Origin: Aquarana catesbeiana
Lineage: Eukaryota; Chordata; Amphibia; Anura; Ranidae
DNA: 64,000 nucleotides
Reading direction: 5' to 3'
Assembly (NCBI RefSeq): GCF_042186555.1
Contig: NC_133324.1
Span: 225,187,145-225,251,144 of the forward strand
Shown here in pieces: positions 20,031-31,755 of this stretch. Within the stretch, counting starts at the first letter, position 1; each line of letters begins with the position of its first letter. The notes below the pieces were generated by a model. It ran no database searches, had not been told where the DNA came from, and saw only the letters and a list, made by a program, of their open reading frames with translations. The position numbers were made by a program, and so were the translations under genes.

Positions 20031-21441
20031 CAGTGGGGACGGAAAGTATTCAGACCCCCTTACATTTTTCACTCTTTGTTATATCGCAGCCATTTGATAA
20101 AATCATTTTAGTTCATTTTTTTTTCCTCATTAATGTACACACAGCACCCCATATTGACAGAAAAACACAGAATTGTTGACATTTTTGCAGGTTTATTAAA
20201 AAAGAAAAACTGAAATATTACATGGTCCTAAGTATTCAGACCCTTTGCTCAGTATTTAGTAGAAGCACCCTTTTGATCTAATACAGCCATGAGTCTGTTT
20301 GGGAAAGATGCAACAAGTTTTTCACACCTGGATTTGGGGATCCTCTGCCATTCCTCCTTGCAGATCCTCTCCAGTTCTGTCAGGTTGGATGGTAAACATT
20401 GGTGGACAGCCATTTTTAGGTCTCTCCAGAGATGCTCAATTGGGTTTAAGTCAGGGCTCTGGCTGGGCCATTCAAGAACAGTCACGGAGTTGTTGTGAAG
20501 CCACTCCTTTGTTATTTTAGCTGTGTGCGTAGGGTCATTGTCTTGTTGGAAGGTAAACCTTCGGCCCAGTCTGAGGTCCTGAGCACTCTGGAGAAGGTTT
20601 TCGCCCAGGATATCCCTGTACTTGGCCGCATTCATCTTTCCCTCAATTGCAACCAGTCGTCCTGTCCCTGCAGCTGAAAAACACCCCACAGCATAATGCT
20701 GCCACCACCATGCTTCACTGTTGGGACTGTATTGGACAGGTGATGAGCAGTGCCTGGTTTTCTTCACACTCCCATCTCCCAACTGCATCTCTGGAGCTCA
20801 GCCACAGTGATCTTTGGGTTCTTCTTTACCTCTCACACCAAGGCTCTTCTCCCCCGATAGCTCAGTTTGGCCGGACAGCCAGCTCTAGGAAGCGTTCTGG
20901 TTGCCCCAAACGTCTTCCATTTAAGGATTATGGAGGCCACTGTGTGTGGAAGCACAGCAGAAATTTTTTTGGAACCTTGGCCAGATCTGTGCCTTGCCAC
21001 AATTCTGTCTCTGAGCTCTTCAGGCAGTTCCTTTGACCTCATGATTCTCATTTGCTCTGACATGCACTGTGAGCTGTAAGGTCTTAAATAGACAGGTGTG
21101 TGGCTTTCCTAATCAAGTCCAATCAGTATAATCAAACACAGCTGGACTCAAATGAAGGTGTTGAACCATCTCAAGGATGATCAGAAAAAATGGACAGCAC
21201 CTGAGTTAAATATATGAGTCTCACAGCAAAGGGTCTGAATACTTAGAACCATGTGATATTTCAGTTTTTATTTTTTAATAAATCTGCAAAAATGTCAACA
21301 ATTCTGTGTTTTTCTGTCAAAATGGTGTGCTGTGTGTACATTAATAAGGAAAAAAATGAACTTAAATGATTTTAGCAAATGTCTGCAATATAACAAAGAG
21401 TGAAAAATTTAAGGGGATCTGAATACTTTCCGTCCCCACTG
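20031..21441 (-). mobile_element. Tc1-like transposon with complete ends
   Basis: Both termini read cagtggggacggaaagtattcag and its inverse, flanked by TA (20029-20030 and 21442-21443). The inverted repeats are long (about 200 bp, with inner conserved blocks such as aatgtcaacaattctgtg), the IR/DR style of Tc1 elements. The transposase inside has lost its middle. The ends agree well with each other, suggesting mobilisation by a related transposase in trans. Confidence 0.9.
20249..21063 (-). pseudogene. Tc1 transposase with internal deletion
   Basis: The N-terminal part (21063 to 20833) reads MSEQMRIMRSKELPEELRD and AVLPHTVASIILKWK, the paired-type helix-turn-helix, then stops after RRALV. Traces KNPKITVAELQ follow in another frame. 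The C-terminal part (to 20249) has KPGTAHHL-like text in a shifted frame, then CFSAAGTGRLVAIEGKMNAAKYR, FQQDNDPTHTAK with the second catalytic Asp, and WPSQSPDLNPIEHLW with the Glu. About 85 codons between EMG and RKPGTAHH, including the first Asp (WSDETK in this family), are deleted. No active enzyme is possible. Confidence 0.88.
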
Positions 21442-21594
21442 TATAAAGATATCGTTCTTAATAAAGAGTTCAGACTCACTTTGCACATGAAAGCTGCCTG
21501 TTGTGTGTGTCATTGGGGAATTCTGACTGGATAGCTGTGGATTACCAAGGAAGGGTGGTCGGCTGTCCAGTAATCTATGCTAACAGTCAGTCCC

Positions 21595-22506
21595 AGAAGT
21601 TTCAGTAAAAGCAGATTTGAACAGCGTATTCTTTTTTACTGCATTTGACAGTGTGGGATTTTTTGTCAGAATTGATTACCTGGACACTTTCAAGTTACTA
21701 TAAAATAAAAACAAAAAGTGATTAAGTGATTAAAGCAATAATGTGGGCTGCTCCCTATTTATTAATTTGATGCACAATGATACAGTGAGTACTTCTATTT
21801 TGAGTTATGTCAGAGGATCTCAAAACAGACCATTACGAAAGCAACACTGTGGACATGTTTTGCTCCTTTCACTCCTATCCTTCTCACTCCTCTATTGGCG
21901 CTAAGCATAAAAGGTGGCCTCATTGCCTAATAAAGGCACAAGAGTGGGAGCTATGGACCTCAGCATAAACCATGCAAGGTCTGGTCGCTATTTGCAAGTA
22001 GCACCCTCTAGAAAGGTGCTAGGATTGGGTAAATTTAGTTCTCGCACACTGTTGCCAATAGAGCTACTGTTTTGATGTTAGATAAATTTAGTGTTGCTTA
22101 CTGTAATGAATGTAGCTATGCTGATTATTCTGGTCTGTTCAGTGTCTCACTTGTTGCAGGTTTGATTGCTCTCTCTGCTTTCTAGAGAACCGTGGATCTT
22201 TTTGGAACATAGGTGTGGAGCAAGGCTAATATGAATATTTATACAACCCTAGCCAATCCCAGGGAGGGTGGACCCGAAGGCTGCTGGGAGTCTGTATAAA
22301 TACTCTGAGACTCAGAGCTTCCGTGTCTTTTCCTGTAGCAGAGGAACACAGCCTAAGGGGGCTGGTTGCCCTCTTAGCCAACCCTGCCATGTGCTTGCTC
22401 TTTGCGAGACCTCAGCTGGACTACCTGAGGGCCTGCAGTGCTGAAGTTTCAGAGAGCTGACTGAAGGGCTGTCATCTGAAGATCTAGTCTGTTATCACAG
22501 GAAAAA
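21595..22506. other. No gene recognised; TATA-like site near 22290
   Basis: No ORF or transposon end is convincing. Around 22287-22300 gtctgtataaatactctgag resembles a core promoter and sits in a GC-richer block (22220-22480) that could be part of an LTR, but no partner or duplication is seen. Confidence 0.35.
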
Positions 22507-22590
22507 GGTTACATAGTTACATAGTTAATCAGGTTGAAAAAAAGACACAAGACCATCTAGTTCAACCAATAATAAAAAAAAAGATGTTGC
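22507..22590 (-). repeat. LINE 3'-end fragment, reverse orientation
   Basis: The string ggttacatagttacatagttaatcaggttg, followed by gacacaagaccatctagttcaacc, is the inverted form of the LINE tail type seen near 4820 (actatgtaactat). It is a 5'-truncated copy of the CR1/L2-like family, consistent with target-primed insertions that stop early. Confidence 0.5.
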
Positions 22591-23619
22591 GTTGATGTTG
22601 GAAGGAGGCAACCAACTTTCCAAGGACATTTGTGAGTACAGACTGTGGGTTGCTGCTATCCATCTGGCGCTAGAGAGTCAGCTGTGTTTGTCAGAGGTGT
22701 AACTAGAACCTTCAGGGCCCCGTGCAAGAAACCATGAAGGCCCCCCTGACCCCCCTGGTCCTTCCCACTAATCCTGGGGCCCTTTACTCCCATCATGGGA
22801 CCCTATAATATGGTCCCGCAGCGGGCCACTTTCCTGCCATCTTGGGGTCCCCCCACGGTGGTGGAGTGCCAGAGTCCAGTCGCAAGTGTAACCTTTGCGA
22901 CCCTGGTAGTTCCACCACTGGTATCAGTAGTTTTTTTTTTTTAATGTAATTTTTTTACCATTTAATTTTATTTGTTACAATTTTAGTAATTTATTTATTT
23001 TTATCGAACTCCCATTGGGGGGCTTTGGTGAAATATCAGGGGTCTAAACAGACCCCTGATGTCTCACTTTTGAGACAGAGAAAGGGACTGAGGAGAGATT
23101 TATCAGTCCCTTTCTCTGCAGCCTCACCTGCACAGAATGAATGAACAGGAATAGCTGTGTACAGAGCTTTCTGCTCATTCAAAAACTGAGGTATAGTAAA
23201 CAAAGTTTACTATGCCCCAGCTATAAATGAATTAAAAAAAAAAACAGAGCCAGTGATGGCATCCATCACTGACTCTATTCATTAAGACAAGGAAGGGGTC
23301 AGCAAATGACAGTATCCCCGGTGGGAGGTGGGAGGGGGAAACCAGGCAGCACTGCAGGGGGGGCAAAGGGGGGCTAGAGAAAAAAACAGGCATGCCACCA
23401 CTACACCTACCAGTGCCCCTACCCCTCCCTCTATGTTTCAATCTGAAACTAACACATTGCTTCCTAGAATTGTATCATCAGGTATCAAGGCACCGCCACT
23501 CAATGTTCCCACTGACAATCGCAGTGGTGGGCTCACCTCGAACTCTGAACCTCTATGACATATGGACCAGGTAAGGACCAAACACTCTCTACTTACTGAT
23601 CCTGCAACAGAGAACTTAA

Positions 23620-25257
23620 ATGTCATTACTCTATCGTCCTACCCTTTATCGGACTTACAAGTACAGTTTTGGCAAAGGGGTTAAGCTTTTGTCCCAACCA
23701 AAAGACATCCAACTTTTTGCAAGAAAACTCATACTGAAACAAATGTACACCAAAGAGATACCTACCAAACCAAACGTTGAGCAATACGAACTTGAGGCAA
23801 TAGACACCCTTGTGGAGCTTCTAGAGGAGAATGACACACCTGATCTCACTGATCGTATAGAACTCGAGCAATTACTCATTCGATTCGACCAATCAGATCT
23901 CCCTCCCCCCACCGTGCATTTAAAAAAACAAATCTGACAAATTTCCCAACCTCAACACCAATTCAAATGTAGCTGCATTTGTCAAACTCGCCACCAGGGA
24001 TATATGCAAAATCAAGTCACCTGACACTAGAAATAACAATTTGACCCGGCCCGAGCGCGACGCTCTCAACTCCCTCAAAGACCATCCCACAATAACTATT
24101 AAGCCCTCTGACAAAGGAGGCAAAATTGTGGTGACAATGAGTTTTACATCAACATGTGTATCCGGATACTCAGTAACCAAGACTGGTACTGTAAAATACC
24201 GGCAACCAGAATCAAAAGATTCTATAGGGAACTCTACAATTCGATCGACCCTGCCTACAGTGCCTACAGTTCTCAACAAGGCTGAATGGGACTTTATACG
24301 CACCCAACACCCATGAACACCAACCTTCTACTCCCTACCAAAAGTACACAAAAGTCTGACATGTCCACCTGGGAGACCGATCATCTCGGGTAATGGCTCC
24401 CTCACTGAGAGATTCAGCCAACTCGTGGATGGGAACTCACGTCCCCATGTCCTCAGACTCCCTAGTTACATCCGGGAAACTCCGCACCTTTTACAAAACA
24501 TAGATGGCCTGTGCATCCCTTCGCATCATCCCTTGTGGCAGTGGATGGGGAGGCCCTCTATAGCTCGATACCACATGACAAAGGTCTCTCCTGTGTGCGA
24601 CATGTCTCTCTAAATAGTCAATATGATCAAAAGACCAATGACTTCCTGCTGGCTGCACTGGAATTCATTCTTCTGCACAACTATTTCACGTTCAATGGTT
24701 CCCACTACCTCCAGGTGCAGGGTGTTGCGATGGGGACCTCCTGTGCCCCATCATACGCCAATCTGTACCTGGGGGAGTGGGAACAGATGATACACCAATC
24801 TGCACGTTTCGCCCCATACATGGAGAATGTTGTTATGTGGTATCACTACATTGATGATGTTCTCCTAGTGTGGAACGCACTCACAGCCCAACTGACAGCC
24901 TTTCTCGAATTACTAAATGACAATGACTTCAACCTGTTATTCACCATGACCTGGGACAAGAATCCATCACATTCCTTGACGTAACTATTTACAAAGACAG
25001 TAATGGATCCCTAAGCACCAGCCTCTTTAGAAAATCCTCTGCAGGCAACTCTATACTCCATGCCAACAGCTTCCACCCTCAAACCCTCATTGCTTCCATT
25101 CCCTACACTCAGTACTTGCACACTAGAAGGAACTACACTGATGACGCAAATTTTAAAAAAGAGGCTAAGATTTTACAAACACGCCTACGAGCAAGGGGGT
25201 ATTCCAACACCTGCCTCAAAAAAGAATATAAGAGGGTATGTGCCAGAACCCCCAATG
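23620..25257 (+). pseudogene. Penelope-like reverse transcriptase, degraded
   Basis: Pieces in shifting frames make up the RT. The N-terminal region is MSLLYRPTLYRTYKYSFGKG (23620-23937). Then come DHPTITIKPSDKGGKIVV, the PLE motif ending in DKGG (near 24085), LPKVHK (24333), GRPIISG (24375), VAVDGEALYSSIPHDKG (24538), the hallmark GVAMGTSCAPSYANLYLGEWE (24721) and the active site YIDDVLLVW (24850). A thumb region follows to ARTPN. The YIDD motif is intact, but at least three frame changes separate the parts. The frame at 25257 is in phase with the one resuming at 33158, across the hAT and one duplication copy. Confidence 0.85.
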
Positions 25258-26289
25258 TAGGGATGAGCCGAACACCCCCCAGTTCGGTTCGCACCAGAAC
25301 CTGCGAACGGACCCGAAAATTTGCACGAACGTTAGAACCCCATTGACGTCTATGGGACTCGAATGTTCAAAATCAAAAGTGCTCATTTTGAAGGCTAATT
25401 TGCATGGTATTGTCCTAAAAGGGGTTTGGGGACTCGGGTCCTGCCCCAGGGGACATGTATCAATGCAAAAAAAAGTTTTAAAAACGTCCGTTTTTTAGGG
25501 AGTAGTGATTTTAATGATGCTTAAAGTAAAAAAAAAAAAAAAAAGTGAAATATTCCTTTAAATATCATACCTGGGGGGTGTCTATAGTATGCCTGTAAAG
25601 TGGCGCGTGTTTCCCGTGCTTAGAACAGTCCCTGCACAAAATGACATTTTTAAAGGAATAAAAGTCATTTAAAACTGCTTGCGGCTTTAATGTAATGTCG
25701 GGTCCTGGCAATATGGATGAAAATCAGTGAGACAAATGGCATGGGTACCCCCCAGTCCATTACCAGGCCCTTTGGGTCTTGTATGGATATTAAGGGGAAC
25801 CCCGCACCCAAATTAAAAAAAGAAAGGCGTACGGCCCCCAGGCCCTATATACTCTGAACAGCAGTATATAGGTGGTGCAAACAAGACAGGGACTGTAGGT
25901 TTGTTGTTAAGTAGAATCTGTTTGTAATTTTGAACTGGTACATTTTTAACGTGTTTAGCTCCATCCAAAAAATCTATTTTAGGCTTTTTGTAAAACATAG
26001 GGAAGAGTTATCACCCCTGTGACATTTGTTTTGCTGTCTGTGCTCCTCTTCAGAAGATTTCACCTCACTTTTTGTCCCAATGACAAATGTTTTTTGAAAA
26101 TTTGGGGTTTTTAGTGAAACAAGGATTGGTGATAAAGCATCAGTGTAAAGGAGAAAAGTATTTCCCATATTAACTCTTACAGGAGAGAATTTCCCTTCCT
26201 AGGGGTAGATTTCATCTCACTTCCTGTTGTCTCCTTCTATTTGCAAGTAGGAGTCATTTGTAAGTTGGATGTATGAAAGTAGGGGCCTG

Positions 26290-27170
26290 CCCTATATACT
26301 CAGCAGAAATTTGTGCCTTAGGTGTTGTTGTGGCCACAACACCGTAAGCCCTCACAGGGCCCTTCTGTGAAATATTAGATCAAGAATTGTAATTACATGC
26401 CCCTGTTGAACAGGGGCAGAAAAATTGGGCCTTTGGTGGTGGTGGTGGTGCTGGTGCCACAACACTGTAAGTCCTCACAGTTACTCTTGGTGGGCGCAGA
26501 AACGGGCCCTGCTGTGAAATATTACATCAAGAATTCTAATTACATGTCCCTGTTGAACAGGGGCTGAAAAATTGGGCCTTAGGCACTGGTGCTGTTGCCA
26601 CAACACTGCAACCCCTCACAGATACTCTAGTTGGAGCGCAGGAACTAGCCCTGCTGCAAAGAATTGCATCAAAAATTGTAATTACACGCCCCTGTTAAAC
26701 GGGGGCTGAAAAATTGGGCCTTAGGCACTGGAGCTGGTGCCACAACACTGCAACCCCTCACAGATACTCTAGTTGGAGCGCAGGAACTAGCCCTGCTGCA
26801 AAAAATTGCATCAAAAATTGTAATTACACGCCTCTGTTAAACGGGGGCTGAAAAATTGGGCCTTAGGCACTGGTGCTGGTGCCACAACACTGCAACCCCT
26901 CATAGATACTCTAGTTGGAGCGCAGGAACTAGCCCTGCTGCAAAGAATTGCATCAAAAATTGTAATTACACGCCCCTGTTAAACAGGGGCTGAAAAATTA
27001 GGCCTTAGGCACTGGTGCTGGTGCCACAACACTGCAACCCCTCACAGATACTCTAGTTGGAGTTGGATCTAGCCCTGCTGGAAAGAATTGCATCAAAAAT
27101 TGTAATTACACGTCCCTGTTAAACAGAGGCTGAAAAATGGGGCCTTAGGCACTGGTGGCGGCGCCCAGAA
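26290..27170. repeat. 142-bp tandem array in the hAT
   Basis: Six diverged units, each with 'gaaaaattgggcctt', 'gccacaacactg', 'cctcacag' and 'aattacacgcccctgtt'. The marker aaaaattggg/aaaaattagg begins near 26422, 26567, 26709, 26851, 26993 and 27133, giving spacings of 145, 142, 142, 142 and 140. The inner units are the most alike, as in a locally amplified array. It lies just downstream of the transposase stop. Confidence 0.85.
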
Positions 27171-27255
27171 CTCAAAAATGTTCTTACAAGCTATCAGCAT
27201 GATCATTGAGGAGGAAGAGGATAATTACTCAGCATAACAGGATAGTCACTCAGCA

Positions 27256-30200
27256 TCAGCATAGGCAGTCTTTGAAGGGATCTGACATTTCAAAAAAAAA
27301 ATATTCGGTTACATCAGCATCAGGTGCTTGGTAGCTGGTGGTGATCCAAGACTGATTCAATTTTATGAAGGTCAGTTGATCGACCGAGTCGGTGGATAGA
27401 CGCACCCTGTGATCGGTTACAAAGCCTCCAGCAGCACTGAATGTGCGTGCCGAAAGAACGCTGGATGCAGGACAGGCCAGTAGCTCAATTGCATACTGTG
27501 CAAGCTCTGGCCAGTGATCCATCCTCAAGACCCAGTAACCCAGAGGATTTTTGGTGGGAAAGGTGTCCAAGTCAGATCTTGCCCCTAGTTATTACTGCAC
27601 CATGTAAAACAGACGCTGGCGATGGTTGCGGGAACCGATCATACCTTGGGGCTGCAGACTAAAAAATTGTCTGAACGCATCAGTCAGACGGCCACCTTCT
27701 CCACCACTCCTTCTTGACTGACCGAAGCCTCAGCAACACGTTGTCCAGAAACAAGAGTTTGTAACCTCCCAGTCTCTGGAAATGCATTGCACAGACCTTT
27801 CTGCAAGACCTCCCGAAGGTGTTTCAGCCTCTGCTCCCTCTGCAACGGCAAGATAAGGTCCGCAACCTTACCATTGTAACGTGGATCAAGGAGGGTTGCC
27901 AGACAATATTGTTCCTTCTCCTGGATACCATGAATACGAGGATCCTTCTGCAGGCTTTGCAGGATCAGGGAGGCCATGCAGCATAGGTTTGCTGAGGCAT
28001 TCGGTCCAGAGTCCTCTGGGTCACTAAGGACGACATGATCCGCAGCCACCTCCTCCCAGCCACGTACAAGTCCATGTGTTTTTTGGGACTGTAAATGATC
28101 CCTTAAAAACTGCTGCTGATGCTGAGTGCCAGGCTCCACCTCCATACTGACACAACCCTCTTCCTCCTCCTCCTCTTCCTGTGTGATCGGCGGGCATGCA
28201 GGAACACTGTCTGGATAAAGGGGGCCTTGAGAGCTAAGGATGTCCTCTACTTCCTGCCTCTGTTCTGCCTCAAGTGCCCTGTCCATTATTCCACGCAGCG
28301 TGTGCTCCAACAGATGGACAAGGGGGACAGTGTCACTGATGCATGCACTGTCACTGCTCACCATCCTCGTGGCCTCCTCAAATGGTGACAGGACAGTGCG
28401 TGCATCCCTGATCATGGCCCACTGGCGTGGGTAAAAAAAAAACAAGCTCCCCTGACCCTGTCCTGGTGCCATATTCGCACAGGTACACATTGATGGCCCT
28501 CTGCTGCGTGTGCAGCCGCTGCAGCATGGCCAACGTTGAGTTCCACCTGGTGGGCATGTCACAGATTAGGCGGTTCTTGGGCAGGTTAAATTCCTTTTGG
28601 AGGTCTGCCAGCCGAGCACTGGCATTATATGACCGGCGGAAATGCACACAGACTTTCCTGGCCTGCCTCAGGACATCCTGTAAGCCCAGGTACCTACCCA
28701 AGAACCACTGCACTACCAAGTTAAGGACGTGAGCCAAATAGGGCACATGGGTCATTTGTCCCTGTCGGAGGGCTGAGAGGAGGTTGGTGCCATTGTCGCA
28801 AACCACCATTCCTGCCTTAAGTTGGCATGGCGTCAACCACCTCTGAACCTGCCCCTGCAGAGCTGACAGAACCTCCGCCCCAGTGTGGCTCCTGTCCCCC
28901 AAGCACACCAGCTCAAGCACCGCATGGCATCTTTTGGCCTGCGTACTTGCGTAGCCCCTTGAACGCCTACGGAGCACCGCTGGTTCCGAGGACAAAGCAC
29001 AGGAATAGGCCATGGAGGAAGAAGAAGAGGAGGGGGTGGAGGAGAGAGGTGTGTCCGAATCAATAGTAGTGACATTTTGGAGTCGTGGTGGCGGAACAAC
29101 CTCCAACACTAATGCCCCTTGTCCTGCATCCTTCCCAGCTGCCAGAAGAGTCACCCAATGCGCCGTGAAACTTAGGTAACGTCCCTGTCCATGCCTGCTG
29201 GACCATGAGTCAGTGGTAATATGCACCTTACCGCTGACCGCCCTGTCCAGCGAGGCCAAGACATTGCCTTCCACATGCCGGTAGAGAGCCGGAATCGCCT
29301 TCCGTGTGAAAAAGTGGTGTTTGGGAACCTGCCACTGAGGAACCGCACATTCCACAAACTCAGGGTGGGCAGAGTCTACCAACTGAAAAGGTAGCAGTTG
29401 AAGTGCTAGCAATTTTGCCAAGCTAGCATTCAACCGCTGGGCATGTGGATGGCTGGGAGTGAACTTCTTTTTGCGGTGCAGCAACTGGGGCAGGGAAATT
29501 TGCCTGGTACAATCTGATGCCGGTGTACTGATAGCAGATTGCCCGCAAGTACTTGGCTGTGACACACCTAATTCTACACCTTCATTCCTCTCAGTGCAGG
29601 TCTCAGAGAGGACTGAAGGTATAGTGGGGTGCTGGTGCCCCAGCTGATGAGGAGTAAGGAGAGGTCCTCTTTGTTTTTTGGTGTGGGTCTTTTAGGTACG
29701 CTTGCCAATGAACTGCATGGCAGGTCAACATATGTCTGGTCAAGCATGTGGTGCCCAAGCGGGAGATGTTTTGGCCACGTGAGATACGCTTGAGACATAT
29801 GTTGCAAATAGCAACGGTGCCATCTGATGCACTTCTCTCAAAAAAGGCCCACACCAAAGAACTTTTGGAATAACACGCAGAGACAGCAGTGCCCTGCACA
29901 TGCGGAGCTCTGAGGTGTGATGCAGTCAGTGTGCTGCCCTTAGGCTGGCCCCTGGAGGGCATCCTGCCTCGTCGGTGATGTATCTCCTCCTCCTCTCTCC
30001 TATCAGGCACCCACGTTGAGTCAGTGACCTCATCATGCCCTCCCTCCTCATCACTGGAGCAAACCTGGCAGTATGCTGCAGCAGGGGGAACATGACTGCC
30101 AGGTTGCTGTCCTTCTTGGGCACCCCCTCTGTCCGTGCTCACGTTACTGCCTTCATCTAGCTCAGTATCATCATCAGAGCCTTCTAAACGCTGGGCATCC

Positions 30201-30589
30201 TCCTGGAGCATGTACCCAACACTGTGGTCAAACAGTTCGAGGGACTCCTCAGGAGGACATGGTGGGGCTAGGGAAGGAGTCACTGATGCCATTGAGCCTA
30301 GGGAAGAGGCCGCATTGGCATCTCCTTGGCCAGGCAAAGTACCCTGAGCATGGGTGAGAGAGGATGAGGAGGATGATGACGGCTTGGTCATCCACTCAAC
30401 CAAGTCTTCCGCATGTTGCGGCTCAACACGGCCAGCTGCTGAAAAAAAGCCCAAGCGTGTCCCACGGCCACGTGCTGGTGAGGATGCACCGTGTCCACGA
30501 CCAGCATTGTTGTCTCTAGACACAGAGCCTGCTTGCCCTCTTTTATTGGCTTCTGACTGTCTGCCTCTCCTTGTTAGCCTTCCAGACAT
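27256..30589 (-). pseudogene. hAT transposase (BED finger, RNase-H fold, hATC), frameshifted
   Basis: It starts at ATG 30589 (MSGRLTRRGRQ). A low-complexity acidic/Ser stretch follows, then a BED zinc finger (SLVWAFFERS...AICNICLKRISRGQ...LTRHMLTCH) near 29760-29900. The catalytic core appears in the frame at 29565-28378: ITTDSWSSRHGQGRYLSFTAHWV, VVCDNGTNLLSAL and LAHVLNLVVQWFL. The third part (28562-27684) carries an EEEEEEE insertion region and LATLLDPRYNGKVADL. The hATC dimerisation domain is at 27570-27256 (PLGYWVLRMDHWPELAQ, SVLSARTFSAAGG). Frames change near 29600, at an A-run at 28433-28442, and before 27570. It would be over 1,000 residues, large for the family. Confidence 0.85.
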
Positions 30590-30626
30590 ACTAATGGCCT
30601 GCAGTGAGATGTAGCTGCACTAAGCT

Positions 30627-30629
<3 letters not shown>

Positions 30630-30660
<31 letters not shown>
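30630..30660. repeat. (TA)n microsatellite
   Basis: About 15 TA units, 40 bp upstream of the hAT transposase ATG as transcribed. Confidence 0.95.
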
Positions 30661-30663
<3 letters not shown>

Positions 30664-30699
30664 TGATACTGCAGCTAGCAAAATCAACTGCCTGCCTGT

Positions 30700-31735
30700 A
30701 GTATTATTAGTATGAGAACACCACCAATCTTCTAAAGGTAGCTTTAGCTGAACACTGTGCAGAGGTCGCACTACACTAACTTGTAGCTTTAGCTGAACAC
30801 TGTGCAGAGGTCGCACTACACTAACTTGTAGCTTTAGCTGAACACTGTGCAGAGGTCGCACTACACTAACTTGTAGCTTTAGCTGAACACTGTGCAGAGG
30901 ATGCACTACACCAACGTTTAAATAATGTAGCTGCCTGCGGTAGTGATAGGATCAGGAAAACACCACCAACCTTCTACAGGTAGCTTTAGCTGAACACTGT
31001 GCAGAGGTCGCACTACACTAACTTGTAGCTTTAGGTGAACACTGTGCAGAGGTTGCACTACACTAACTTGGAGCTTTAGCTGAACACTGTGCAGTTGTCG
31101 CACTACACTAACATGTAAATAATGTAGCTGCCTGCGGTAGTGATAGGATCAGGAAAACAACACCAATCTTCTACGGGTAGCTTTAGCTGAACACTGTGCA
31201 GAGGTCGCAGTACACTAACTTGTAGCTTTAGCTGAACACTGTGCAGAGGTCGCACTACACTAACTTGTAGCTTTAGCTGAACACTGCACAGAGGTCACAA
31301 TACACTAATGTGTAAATAATGTAGCTGCCTGCAGTAGTGATAGGATCAGGAAAACAACACCAACCTTCTACAGGTAGCTTTAGCTGAACACTGTGCAGAG
31401 GTCGCAGTACACTAACTTGTAGCTTTAGCTGAACACTGTGCAGAGGTCGCACTACACTAAATTGTAGCTTTAGCTGAACACTGTGCAGAGGTTGCACTAC
31501 ACTAACTAACTTGTAGCTTTAGCTGAACACTGTGCAGAGGTCGCACTACACAAACTTGGATCTTTAGCTGAACACTGTGCAGTGGTCGCACTACACTAAC
31601 TTGTAGCTTTAGCTGAACACTGTGCAGAGGTTGCATTACACTAACTTGTAGCTTTAGCAAACACTGTGCAGAGGTCGCATTACACTAACTTGTAGCTTTA
31701 GCTGAACACTGTGCAGAGGTCACACTACACTAAAA
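30700..31735. repeat. 45-bp tandem array with higher-order units, hAT subterminal region
   Basis: The unit gtagctttagctgaacactg + tgcagaggtcgcactacactaactt (45 bp) repeats about 18 times. Groups of 3 to 4 units are separated by a spacer with 'aatgtagctgcctgcggtagtgataggatcagg' (near 30925, 31122 and 31320), which makes a higher-order period of about 195-200 bp. Unit variants (aggtga, cacaga, cagtgg) show it is ageing. Short ORFs in it are repeat artefacts. Confidence 0.9.
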
Positions 31736-31755
31736 AATAATGTATATCAAAGCCA

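Larger units (their letters stand above)
19690..21594 (+). repeat. Possible solo LTR interrupted by a Tc1
   Basis: Taking out the Tc1 (20031-21441) joins aactcaca-TA-taaagatatc, which contains TATAAAG, followed by AATAAA at about 21458 and a GT-rich stretch (gttgtgtgtgtcattgg) that could be R/U5, ending ctatgctaaca. This is the order of an LTR, perhaps of an endogenous retrovirus. I found no clean TG start with a matching duplication, no primer-binding site and no internal genes. Treat as a suggestion. Confidence 0.3.

Noticed and set aside
27441..29066. Plus-strand ORFs in the hAT transposase region
   Set aside because: Antisense shadows of the transposase.
30574..31497. Short ORFs with repeated HSVQLKLQVSVV
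   Set aside because: Translation of the 45-bp array (15 codons per unit) in the hAT; no start, context or family.
26290..31735. CRISPR-like spaced repeats
   Set aside because: Units are contiguous or homologous throughout, with no unique spacers, and this is a eukaryotic transposon.
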